Shown here piece after piece: positions 22,345 to 31,699 of a stretch of 64,000 nucleotides of DNA (positions are counted from its first letter, which is position 1; the number at the start of each line of letters is the position of its first letter). A program made the translations under genes and the position numbers. A model generated the notes under the pieces. It had not been told where the DNA came from, did not search any database, and saw nothing but the letters and a program-made list of their open reading frames with translations. The stretch spans positions 82,001 through 146,000 of the forward strand of contig CAUYUJ010015755.1 of the NCBI GenBank assembly GCA_963575745.1. The letters run 5' to 3'. Origin of the DNA: Prorocentrum cordatum. Its lineage: Eukaryota > Sar > Dinophyceae > Prorocentrales > Prorocentraceae.

Positions 22345-22547
22345 GGAGCTTGTTTTTTTTGATTCAGGCAAGTTTACTTGCATGGCGTTCGCCCCTCCCC
22401 CCCCCCCCTCGCCCCTCTTCAAGCGAATACTAGCGTGCAAGTGCCTTTCGACTTGCATGGTTTCCGCGCCCCCCACCCCCCGGGCTTGCTTCAGGCTCAG
22501 CCCCCCCCCCGTCCATGCAAGTAAACTTGCCAGAGTCTAAAAAAACA
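22345..22547. mobile_element. MITE family C, copy C1 (split by the DIRS element)
   Basis: Left terminus ggagcttg plus a T run and gattcaggcaagtttacttg. The right arm is the inverse, ending in a run of A and ca. Its last bases (agctct, 29158-29163) lie on the far side of the 6.6-kb DIRS element. The second copy C2 (53811-54014) is intact and shows the complete terminus. Confidence 0.85.
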
Positions 22548-22643
22548 TGGTTTGTGCTTGCACGTGAAGGAAGTCAAGAGGGGTTTTCATTATGTCGCCC
22601 CTTTGGCTCCGCTCCTTCTTGCATCGCATAGCTTCTCTGGTCC
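22548..22643 (+). repeat. Split direct repeat A1
   Basis: 96-bp left terminal repeat starting tggtttgtgcttgcacgtga. Identical to A2 at 28911-29006 except for one T/C difference. Confidence 0.95.
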
Positions 22644-22726
22644 GGAGTCGATGGATGGGCGCCATCCCTGAGGGGCGGCCGCGCCGCTGGCCTGGGTGGT
22701 AGTGGCGCTGGAGGCCGCGGCCTACG

Positions 22727-24400
22727 TTGGAGCAGAGGAGGGCCCGACGCGGGCGGCCTGCCCTGACCCTCGTGCCCGGCCTGTCCTGCGTGTCCAGAGG
22801 CGGCGGCTGGCCCAGAGGCCGCGGCCTGCCCGGCTTGCGAGCCGCCTCCCCGCGCGGCTTGCCCGGCCTGCGAGCCGCCGCCGGGTGCGACCCGCCCGGC
22901 CTGCGAGGCGGCCGGCGGCGACGCCGGGCGAGAGGGCGGCTGGGAGGCTCACTGGGGTGCTGCCCGGAGGCCTGGTGCACTGGCTGGTGGGAGTTCCCGG
23001 TCGCAGGCATGACGACGCTCGTGTGGTGGCTCCTCAGCGTCGTGGGGCGGAGGTGGTGGACTAGAGCGCCCTCAGTGGAGCCTGGGGTCTGCCGATTCGC
23101 CGGCGACGACGTCGATGACGTATGGGTGCAGCTGCACTACGTGGCAGAGGGCGGACGGGTCATCCTGTCCCCAGAGGTTGACATCTACGTGGAGGACATG
23201 AGCTGCGGCAGGGCCGAGACCTGGCCTGCCCGACCCATCCCGCTGGCGCAGCGGATGGGCAGGATGCGGAGGCTGTATCGCTTCGAGGAGGCGCTGGGGC
23301 CTGAGAGTCGGGCCAAGACGCTGACGCGGGGCCGTCAGGCGGCGCTGGAGGAAGAGGCGGCGTCGCCTGAGCCGAGGGAGGCCGGGGCCGTGAGCGGCCA
23401 GCGGGTCTCGTGGCAGGAGGACGCTGGTAGGCGGCTGGCCGCGGAGCGGAGGGGCCTGCTGTACCTGAGCATGGCCGTGGCTCGCCGGGCGGGGACGCCG
23501 CTGGAGGCTCCTGCCGGGTGTGACGCCTGGGTCGGCCGCAGTGGCGTGCCCGACGATGTGATCGGGGCGGAGGTCGACGTGGCGAAGACTGGAGGCCTGA
23601 GCTTCGAGGACGGGCCTGAGGCGTTCGGTGTGCTGAGGTCCGCCGACGGTGGCACGGGGCGACTCGGCCGGCTGGACGCGGGGTCGGACGCTGGGCGCCT
23701 GGCAGAGGAGGAGGCTTTCAGGCATGGCCCAAGCAGGAGCCAGGCGCGTGCCAAGGGCCCCGAGCGCCGACGCACTGCGGCCGCGGCGCCGCTCGAGGAT
23801 GAGGAGCCCGCCGGGCCCCCACGCGGCACAGCTATGCCAGAGCTGGCGCAGCCGCTGCTGGCGGGGCCGCAGGGCGAGCAACGTGACGCCCTCGCCCGCA
23901 CGCTCTGGGTCTTCTACGACGAGCAGGGCGGACGGGACAGACGATGGCGAGACGTGGTAGGCGAGTCGAGGCAGGGGCGCCGCCCAGACGCACGGGTGGG
24001 CAGACCGCCGGGGGCTCCCCACATGCGCGGGCACATGGTGAGGCACGGAGGCGACCTGCGGCTCGAGCCCGACCTCACCGTATGCGTGAGGGGCCGTGGG
24101 GAGAATGACTGGGTGGTGCAGAAGCTGAGGACGATCGTGGAGGCCTGGTACCAGGGCTTATCACGTGTCCAGCTGAACATGAGCGGCCTGATGATGGTGG
24201 GGAAGATGACTCACCGCGGGTCCGCCACGCTGGAGGCCTACGGAGACCTGCTCAAGCCGAGCTGGACGAACGCGGACATCTTCGCGGACGTGAGCTCGGA
24301 GAAGGACGTCTCGGGGTCAGAGCTCAGGGGCTACATCCACCAGGGGGCGCAGAAGACGTACGAGGTGGAGCAGGCGCAGAATCGGGCAGGTACGCCACGC
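22727..24400 (+). CDS. Gag-like protein of the DIRS element (frame 2)
   Basis: The open frame continues to 24979, but credible sequence runs only to about 24400. The ATG at 23009 (MTTLVWWLL) is a more plausible start than 22727, because the first ~95 residues are Arg/Gly/Pro-rich. The C-terminal part (VQKLRTIVEAWYQGLSR, MMVGKMTHRGSATLEAYGDLL, GYIHQGAQKTYEVEQAQNRA) is helical and resembles the structural protein encoded upstream of RT in dinoflagellate DIRS-like elements. Such a protein would package element RNA; no zinc knuckle is visible. The frame is lost just after AQNRA, where coding content continues in frame 3. Confidence 0.6.
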
Positions 24401-24660
24401 GGGGTGCCTACTAGGACCGTCGGCGGAGCAGAAGGAGCTGGAGGCGACGCTGCAGGTGCGGGGCGTGGTGGCGGCCGAGGCGGCCGCGGGCGCGGCCGGG
24501 CCAGGGGCGTCGCCTCCGCGGGGCCATGGCGGCCCCCGGGCCCGGGGGGGCCAGCCCCTCCCCCGGGCCCTTTTTGCCGGGGCACGACGGCGGCCGCCTG
24601 CCGCCCTCGCGTGGAGCCCGCAGCTTCCTGCCGCTCCCGCTGCTGGGCGACGCTGGCCGC
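24390..24660 (+). pseudogene. Gag/pre-RT linker in frame 3
   Basis: Frame 3 gives LLGPSAEQKELEATLQVRGV followed by Ala-rich sequence, more protein-like than the Gly/Arg-rich reading of frame 2 over the same bases. It bridges the end of the gag-like frame and the frame-1 segment, so at least two frame changes occur in about 300 bp. These could be indels or alternate reading; I favour indels. Confidence 0.4.
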
Positions 24661-25180
24661 CGAATTCGCGGCAGGTCTTGCAGGGCGAGGCAGTTCGGCC
24701 GAGAGAATCGGATTGCGGCGGAGGTCAACGGTATCGTCGATGCCGTTAACTGGATGTCGGGGTACGACTCGCTTCCTGGCCCAGCCAATGACATGCAGCG
24801 GGATGCACTTGCGCGCTTCGAGGGCCTCGTTCGGGGCCGGCAGCCGGACGCCAAGTTGCAGGATCCGCAGGCGGCCCTCTGGGAGCTGCTGCGGGGCCGC
24901 TCGCCATACGACGGGCGCAGTGGCCCGACGACGGTCGCCTCCTACAGTGCAGGGCTCGTCAGCATGCCGATGGACGTGAGCGACTGCCCGCGTCTAGAGG
25001 ACCTCTTGCCTGGCGAGGCCCTTGCTTTCCTGCAGGAGCGCCATGAGCGCATGTTGCGAGAGTCACCCTTGCCGACTGACGTCGAGCCATACTTCGACTC
25101 GGTCCTCAAGTTCAACCACAAGGAGTACCGCGGCCTGGTGCGCCGGCTGCTGTCGGCTGGCATTCTGGGATGGACTCTAA
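24660..25180 (+). CDS. Pre-RT domain of the DIRS element (frame 1)
   Basis: Coding content in frame 1: NWMSGYDSLPGPANDMQRDA near 24750, then LEDLLPGEALAFLQERHERM and FDSVLKFNHKEYRGLVRRLL ending in SAGIL at about 25170. This helical segment normally leads straight into the RT fingers. Frame 2 takes over at 25181 with RLRLIVDARRTNAHFKDPPG, directly after a TAA in that frame (25178-25180). The residues expected between the two parts seem to be missing, which suggests a small deletion with a frame change. Confidence 0.6.
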
Positions 25181-26830
25181 CGACTTCGCCTCATAGTCGA
25201 CGCCCGCCGTACGAACGCCCACTTCAAGGACCCTCCTGGGGTGGAGCTTTTGAGCAGCGAGGGCCTTGCCAGAATCGAGGTGCACGTGCCAGACGCGGGC
25301 TTCTCGAACTACGAGGACCTCCGCGCCGCGCTGGAGGCGCAGCAGGTGTACATCGGCATGGCGGACGTGAAGGACTGCTTTCATAGGATGCGCATTGATT
25401 CGGCCCTCTCGCAGTACTTCTGCCTGCCGCCGGTCAAGGCTGGGGCTTTCGGCGTGACCGAGGTCGAGGGGGCCAAGGTGCAGACGTCGACGGCCATCTA
25501 CCCTTGCTGGCAGGTGCTGCCCATGGGCTTCAGCTGGTCCCTCTTCTTCGCCCAGCGGGCCAACGAGGAGGTGAGCCGCCGCAGCAGCGCGCTCCTTCGG
25601 GGGCCCGGTCTCTCAGACCATGGGCCACCGCTCGTGTTCGCGCCAGGCAGAGCGTCCCAGGAAGTCAGGCACTACGTGTATGTTGATAACTTGGGGGTCT
25701 TCTCGCTCTTCTCTGAACTCGTGAGCGGCGTGATGAACCAGCTGACAGGCGAGTTCACCAAGCTGAGCCTACTGCTGCACAAAGACGAGCTGGTGCCGGA
25801 CAAGGCAGTAGCGCTGGGCACGGAGATCGACGGGGGCCAATTGCGCACTCGTGTGACCAGTGATCGGTTCTGGCGCTGCCGCCAGGCCGTGCGAGGCCTC
25901 CTAGCCCGCCGCCGTGTCAAGGGGTGGGCCGTGGAAGCAGTGCTGGGCCACCTAACCTTTTGTGGCCTCTGCTCGCGCGGCACCTTGTCAGCCTTCAATT
26001 CAGTCTACGGCTTCGTGCGAGCCCACTACGACGAGGCGGCCGTGCTATGGACTGAGGCGCGGCAGGAGCTGACGGCCTTCAGCTCTTTGATGTACTTCCT
26101 GGAATCAGATTGGTGGCTACCTTGGAATCCCTTGGCGCAGCAGTCAGATGCCAGTCTTCACGGCTACGGACTGGCAAGGGCCTTTTGGCCGCGGGAGCTG
26201 GTGGAGTCAGTCGGGCGCGTGCCTGAGCGAGCCCGCTTCCGCCGGCGCTGCGCGCACAGTGCCCGCGAGGCTGCGCTCTGTGCAGCTGGTTTCAGCATGA
26301 GCGAGAGTGGCAAATGGGAACTCAAGGGCCTTCCTGAAGATGAGGAGGAGCTGGGCCAGCGGGACGTTGCGAGGGACTTCCCGGAGGTGCCCGCCCGGGG
26401 GCTCCGCGCAGGTCTGCGGGAGCTCTGCTTCGCAAGAGCCTGGCAGCACCCTGAGGGCATCCTGACCTTAGAGGCCCGAGCCCTGGTCAGCAGCATACAT
26501 CGTATCGCCACCACGGTGTTTGGGTCCCACATACGTCAGTTGCTGCTCTGTGACAATGTGTCGGTCGTGCTAAGCTTCAATCGAGGGAGGAGCTCCTGTT
26601 TCAACTTGTTGGTCCAGATTCGTCGATTTCACGCTGTCTGTCTGAGCCGAAATATTCGTTGTTCGGTTCGTTGGATACCCAGTGAGCTCAACTGTGCCGA
26701 CCTCCCCTCACGGCTATTCGATCCTGACGGCGCAAAGTCCGCCCTTCTGGCTGAGCTGTTGGAGCTCGAGGGCTCCCAGGCGGGCTCAGGGCGGGTTCCC
26801 GCCTGGTCCGCACCTGAGAAGGTAGCCGGT
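25181..26830 (+). CDS. Reverse transcriptase - RNase H of the DIRS element
   Basis: Frame 2 is open from 25181 to a stop at 28802-28804; the first ATG is 25241 (numbering below from there). RT motif A is ADVKDCF with Asp42. Motif C is YVDN at 147-150, with Asn in place of the second Asp of the usual YxDD. RNase H residues can be placed at Asp303 (DASLHGYG), Glu411 (LEARA), Asp438 (CDNVSVV) and Asp487 (CADLPSR, following RWIPSELN). The protein copies element RNA into DNA and degrades the template RNA. After about residue 520 the frame becomes Gly/Ala/Pro-rich, because the recombinase domain is encoded in frame 3 there; the same frame resumes meaningful sequence at the methyltransferase. Confidence 0.85.
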
Positions 26831-28055
26831 GGCGCCGCAGCCCGCGATGCTGCCTGTGTGCCCGCGGGCGCCGGACGGGCGCGGCCGCTGCCTCGGCCCC
26901 CTGCAGACCAGACAGGGCGCGAGGCCAGGGGCGGGACGCCGGCGCACGCGGCGGCCGGCGCCGTCTCGCCTGAGGCCTGGCCTGGGGCCGTCTGCCCAGG
27001 GCCAGGAGGCGGGATGCCCGTGGCAGCTTGCCCCTTTGCCGCCAGTGGCGCCGCTGCCGTCGCCGGCAGCTCGGCGGGAGCACCAGCTGTGCGAGTCGGA
27101 GCTCCTGAAGACAGCGGTGCAGGGCCGTCCCTTGCCGCGGAGCTTGGGGCAGATGGCGGAGGACCTGAAGGAGATGCCTGTGCCAGCGGAGCCCGCTCAG
27201 GGAGTGCGAGAGAGCGACGGCTCCTCCGACAGCGGGAGCTCCGAGCCCGAGGTCGAGACCGACGCCGCGCGGCAGCCCAGGCTCGCGCAGTCGCACGAGC
27301 GCCTTGCCCGCCACCACGGGTCCCCTTACCTGGAGAGGGAGGCCGCGTGGATTCCGTCGCTGCGCGAGTACCAGAGGGTTGCGACCATTGGCGAGGTCAT
27401 GGAGAGCAGGGACGATGCCATGGTGACCTCGGCGTTGGTGAGCCAGCTGACCGGACTGCACCAGACTGGGACTCACCCCTCCTGGGCCGAGAGGCTGATG
27501 GTCGGCGTCCTGCACTTCGACCCCGACGGGTCGAGCTACGGTGCCTGGCGCCTCCCCCCGGGCTGGAGTTTCTGGACCCTGAGGCTCTCCCCGGAGGAGG
27601 AGGGCCCGTGGGAGAGAGCGGGCCTGGTGAAGGTGTCGATAGAGTCAGACTCGCCCTGGACGCGCTTCTTGGGCCCTGTGCTGTGTCAGATGAAGAAGGA
27701 GAAGCACCCCGAGTACCCGCGGAACTTCACGTGCCCAGAGTACCGCAGGAGGTTCAGCCTACGTCTCCAAGACCTGCCAGCAAGAGCCGAGTTGGTGCCG
27801 TATCAGGTTTGCCTTTCAAGGGCCTTGGTATGCATGGCGAGGAGGTGGGGGCGGCTGGCCGAGGTGCAGACACGCTGGCAGTGGAGAGCCAAGCGCAGCG
27901 TCGTCCGCTACGAGAAGCACGCGCGCCTGGCAGCCACGTGGTCAACTCGGAGCCGCACGGTGCAAAACGTGTTCCTGGTCTGCGGGGTTCAGCTCGCGGA
28001 CATCATTTCGGATCGCGCCTCGCCGCTCGACTTGCGGGAGCTCGGCTGCGTCTGA
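26829..28055 (+). pseudogene. Tyrosine recombinase of the DIRS element (frame 3), probably inactive
   Basis: 409 codons, +1 relative to the RT frame and entirely overlapped by it. The first ~150 residues are Pro/Arg-rich linker. From about residue 155 the sequence resembles the integrase of dinoflagellate DIRS-like elements: SALVSQLTG and a WAERL segment near 200, then RFLGPVLCQMKK near 280. The C-terminal block RSVVRYEKHARLAATW follows, with the presumed nucleophile Tyr361. In family members as I recall them, the box-II segment reads P-Y-Q-L-R-H-S; here it is PYQVCLS (residues 324-330), so the catalytic Arg is Cys328. The segment expected to carry the box-I Arg seems to be deleted after about residue 225. 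Integration activity is therefore unlikely. The stop codon falls at the first codons of the methyltransferase domain. Confidence 0.7.
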
Positions 28056-28804
28056 CTGGCCAATATGTGGCCGACTGCTTCAGTGGCAAAGGAGGCGTGG
28101 GTCGGTCCGCAATGGCCATGGGCGTGCCAGCCAGGTTCTGGGACACGCTGCACGGGCCGGGCGGCGACCTCACCCGACGGAAGGTCCTGCGGGGCTTGTG
28201 CTCCGACATCGCCGCAGGCCGCGTCTTGGCCGTGATGCTGGCGCCGCCTTGTGGGCCCTGGACCACCGCTGCCGACCGAGTGGGAGCCATCCGCTCGGCA
28301 TCGCAGCCCTGGGGACTTCCGCGGCATCTTCTGAGTACAAAACAGCTGGCTCGCCTGGCATCGGGCAATAAGACCATGCGGGCCGCGTTGAGCGTCATCA
28401 GATGTTGCGAGAATTTCAAAGTCCCCTGCATACTTGAGCATCCTGTGAATTCGCGCGTTTTTGCCACGAGAGAGGTTCTGGGGGTTATAGAACGGGGGGC
28501 TGTTGTAAGATGTCTCGATCAGTGTCAGGAGGGGGCTCGCTGGCGCAAACGAACAAGATTTTTGTGTCTGAACATAGATGTTCAGGATAGTTGCTGCCTC
28601 GATCGTCGGTGTGGTCAGATCAATGGTATTTGTAACAAGTCTGGCCGTCCACACATCGTGCTGGAGGGCAACGCCCCGAATGGTGCGAAATGGACCGCTA
28701 TCGCTGCCGCCTATCCGCCAGCCCTCAATAGGAAACTCGCTCAAATCCTTTTGAGTGAATGGCGCGCGTCGTTATATAATCACCCTTGCCCACCCACCCA
28801 GTAA
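28052..28804 (+). CDS. DNA methyltransferase-like domain of the DIRS element
   Basis: C-terminal ~250 codons of the RT frame (numbered from 25241). YVADCFSGKGG (943-952) resembles the SAM-binding motif I of class-I methyltransferases (DxFxGxGG). LAPPCGPWT places a Pro-Cys dipeptide with Cys1004 where C5-cytosine methyltransferases have their catalytic motif IV, and LEHPVNS (Glu1066) sits where their ENV motif VI would be. WRKRTRFL follows. Known DIRS elements encode a Dam-like adenine methyltransferase with a (D/N)PP(Y/F/W) motif; here PPC points to the cytosine type or a diverged relative. It could methylate newly made element DNA. There is no in-frame ATG near its start, so expression would need read-through of the long frame or frameshifting from the recombinase frame. 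Confidence 0.65.
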   Translation: MTGQYVADCFSGKGGVGRSAMAMGVPARFWDTLHGPGGDLTRRKVLRGLCSDIAAGRVLAVMLAPPCGPWTTAADRVGAIRSASQPWGLPRHLLSTKQLARLASGNKTMRAALSVIRCCENFKVPCILEHPVNSRVFATREVLGVIERGAVVRCLDQCQEGARWRKRTRFLCLNIDVQDSCCLDRRCGQINGICNKSGRPHIVLEGNAPNGAKWTAIAAAYPPALNRKLAQILLSEWRASLYNHPCPPTQ

Positions 28805-28824
28805 ACATTCTTGGGAACGGCTTG

Positions 28825-28910
28825 GGTTGACGGTGCCTCGCAGCTGAGCGCAAGGACGCGCAGCCGTTCGTTCATCTGTGTCCCCGCCTTGAAAAGATCT
28901 CGGGACGTCC
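28825..28910 (+). repeat. Split direct repeat B1
   Basis: 86 bp starting ggttgacggtgcctcgcagc and ending gacgtcc. Identical to B2 except one G/A difference. It directly abuts A2, forming the junction expected of a circular intermediate. Confidence 0.95.
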
Positions 28911-29006
28911 TGGTTTGTGCTTGCACGTGAAGGAAGCCAAGAGGGGTTTTCATTATGTCGCCCCTTTGGCTCCGCTCCTTCTTGCATCGCATAGCTTCTC
29001 TGGTCC
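28911..29006 (+). repeat. Split direct repeat A2
   Basis: 96-bp internal copy of the left-end repeat A1, one mismatch. A 65-bp spacer (29007-29071) separates it from B2. Confidence 0.95.
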
Positions 29007-29071
29007 CCCGCCCCCCCGAGTCCTCTCGAGCATGCGTGCACACACATGCTCTGTCTCATTTTTCTCTCTGT

Positions 29072-29157
29072 GGTTGACGGTGCCTCACAGCTGAGCGCAA
29101 GGACGCGCAGCCGTTCGTTCATCTGTGTCCCCGCCTTGAAAAGATCTCGGGACGTCC
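29072..29157 (+). repeat. Split direct repeat B2 (right end)
   Basis: Right terminal copy of B1. The element ends at gacgtcc, after which MITE C1 sequence (agctct) resumes. Confidence 0.93.
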
Positions 29158-29169
29158 AGCTCTTGGAAA

Positions 29170-29258
29170 ATCGCGGTCGTTCAAGGTTGGACGGGCCCCG
29201 CGGAGTCGGAAACCCACGCGCAAGTTGCCGCGAGTCGCGACACGAGCCTGCCGTATGG
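29170..29258 (+). repeat. Dispersed repeat family S, copy S2
   Basis: Diverged copy: ggtcgttcaaggttgga, cgcggagtcggaaaccca, then cgcgacacgagcctgccgta. Confidence 0.65.
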
Positions 29259-29427
29259 TTCTTGGGGCGCGTGGGGGGACTTCAGTTGTACGCCATGCTT
29301 GTGCACGGGAGGCCAGTGCAGAAGTGCCTCGCCTCACGCGTCGAGTCCGGGTGCAGTTGGCGCCAATCGAGAAGTTCGAGGCACATCGGGAGAGCATCCG
29401 TGGCAATGGCTGTGCGGAGTCCTGCGG

Positions 29428-29516
<89 letters not shown>

Positions 29517-30179
29517 GAGGGGAAGGGGGAGGGAACGCAGGGCGGTTGGAATGTAGAACGGAGGGGGAAGTGTTTCCCGAGATGCGCGAGCTCGTCTTCG
29601 CGCTCACCGGCCTGCGGCAGTGAGCGGACCTCCTGTTGCCGCTGGCTGTTCCCAGCCTGCCGCTGCCCTCTGGCAACTCCTGCGGCGTGTTTCTTCCCCT
29701 TCTCCCTCTTCCTCTCCCTCCCGCTCCATCGTATACGCCCCCACTCCTTGCCTCTCCCCCCTCTATCCCCTTCCGCTCGTGGCTGCCGTGTCCCCGAGGG
29801 TACAGCAGAACTCCTGACGGCCTTCCTTCGCCGCGGCAACGGCCTCGGCGAGCGCAGCCCGCCCGGAGTGCGGGACCCGTGCCCGGCCTCCGCCGGAAGA
29901 GCAGAGCGCGCCGCCCTCGGCGACGGCGCCTGCCTCCCCGGGGGGCGGGTGCAGCGGGCGCTCCTCGCCTCTTCTCTCTTTGCCGCGCTGTGGCGACCGC
30001 TCAGCGCGTGCTCCGCGCGCCTGCTCGGGGGCACGCCCGGGGGTGCCACCGCGTGCCCGCGGCGGCGTGGAAAAGGCGCAGCCTGCGGCAGGGTCGGGGC
30101 GCGCGCTGCGGCGGGCCGTCGTGCCGGCGGGCCGCCCCGGGGGCGGGCGCTGGAAGTCGTGCGCCGCGGGTGGCCGGGG
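29259..30179. other. No gene recognised; purine (GA)n array at 29431-29514
   Basis: The GA array creates Arg/Glu peptides on plus and Ser/Leu on minus. The rest is GC-rich with chance frames on both strands. Confidence 0.5.
29431..29514. repeat. (GA)n microsatellite
   Basis: About 84 bp of GAGA with two short AAA interruptions. Confidence 0.97.
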
Positions 30180-31409
30180 ATGTTGTCGTGTTGAGGTCGG
30201 CCTGACCTGCGAACACCGGCGTCTAAGAGGAATGATAAAAGCAACCCTAAAGTAAGTCAAAACTAACTTTCGGCTCATTTGGAAAAGTAAGTGCCCAGGT
30301 AGCTGGTCAAGTAACCCTCGGGGCGGCATGAAGTAACACAGGAAGTATGTAAGATGGCCCGTGCTTTGTGGAAAAAAGGTCAGCCCTCAGAACCGATTCG
30401 TGCGGCTACGGCTGGTAGTTAGCACGCGATTGCAATTTCTTGTTGTTGCCCCGCATCGGCATCTTATCATGTGCCGCTGCCCCAATCATATAATCAGGAG
30501 AGAGAAAGAAAGATGGGCGTGGGTGGAGCACGCTCTCTCTACCCATCCCCTGAATATGCTTTCTTCGTCAACCTTCTCGCCCTTCTTCAGTCCTGCCCAT
30601 CCCCGCCCTCTCCCGCCCCCGCAGTCACTCGGGCGCCTCATTGTTTGATAGGCTGAGCGGTTCGTTCTTCCGTGGGTGACCTACTTGTCGACGTGGGCTT
30701 TCCTGCCCAACGATTTACTTAGACACTTACTTTGCCAGGTGTACCCAAGTTCCTTGTAAGTGGCGACGGCAGCTACGCGCACACATACCTATCGCAGTGG
30801 CTGTCTGTTTCTCCCGCCCCTTGGCCACGTAATACCCGCTGCGCGTATAAACTACCCCTGATAATGAGTTTCTCATGTTGCCCTCGCCCCACGCCATAGA
30901 CCCCTCACCCGATAAACAATAACACTGGGGTGGGATGAGGGCTTCCCCAGACGGCACATGGACCCCACAAGCCCTCTGGGCGTAGGTTGTTCAACGAGTC
31001 AGTTATGACAACCCCCGTCTTCCCCTTGGGGGGGGTACCCATCCCGCATACACGCTCCCCAAAGATCTGGACGATGGGTTTCTCGAGGTGTCCGACTGTC
31101 TGTTCTGGCCCAAGATTGCTCCAACATGGCCTCGGAGAGCCCAATGTTACCTCCAAGATCCAGAAGCCCCAATCTGACTCCAGATGGCTCCAAGGTGTAT
31201 CCAGGAGGCCCGCTCCAAGGCTGCCCCAAGTTGCCACAGAGCCACCAAGGGATAACTCCGAGATGCCCAATCCTTCCAAATCATACGGGAAACCAATGAT
31301 GCGTGCATTCTCCGAGATTCGCTTCCGATCGACTTTGGGTGCCTTGAAAAAACTTTGAGATCGGCAAAGAGAGCACCAGGAGGGACCCTGGCGCGCCCGT
31401 AGGTTGGGC

Positions 31410-31690
31410 GAGGAGGATGGTACTGGAGGGGAAATTGGAGGGAGGGTTGGAGGAGGGTTGGAGACGGAGTTGGAGGGAGGATAGGAGCGAGGGTTGGGAG
31501 AAGGTTGGAGGGAAGTTTGGAGGGAGGGTTGGAAGGAGCCTTGGAGAAGGGGTTGGAGGGAGAGCGGGAGCGAGGGTTGGAGGGAGGGTTGGACGAAGGA
31601 TTTTAGGGATGGTTGGAGGGAGGGTTGGAGAGGGGGTTGGAAGGAGGGTTAGAAGGAGGGTTGGAGGCAAAATGAGGAAGGGAAAGACTT
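31410..31690 (+). repeat. GGAGGGTTGG purine array (left arm)
   Basis: Irregular 8-11-bp units. The inverse (CCAACCCTCC) fills 32838-33095, placing both at the inner ends of the foldback arms. Confidence 0.9.
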
Positions 31691-31699
31691 TCAGCTGGT

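Larger units (their letters stand above)
22548..29157 (+). mobile_element. DIRS/PAT-like tyrosine-recombinase retrotransposon, complete ends
   Basis: A 6,610-bp element bounded by split direct repeats in the order A1 - coding region - B1 - A2 - spacer - B2. A1/A2 (96 bp) and B1/B2 (86 bp) differ by one base each; B1 abuts A2 directly. This layout is known from DIRS-group elements (PAT, Ngaro types) that replicate through a circular intermediate and integrate by tyrosine recombinase without target duplication. Coding order is gag-like, RT, RNase H, tyrosine recombinase, methyltransferase, spread over three frames. Both flanks belong to MITE C1, and joining them leaves neither duplicated nor missing bases. 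The repeats are young, but the recombinase looks defective and the gag/pre-RT part is frame-broken, so this copy was probably mobilised in trans or decayed selectively. Confidence 0.9.

Noticed and set aside
22555-29006. A1/A2 as long terminal repeats of an LTR retrotransposon
   Set aside because: A2 is internal, joined to a second repeat pair (B1/B2); there is a tyrosine recombinase rather than an integrase, and no target duplication. The split-direct-repeat model fits all of these.
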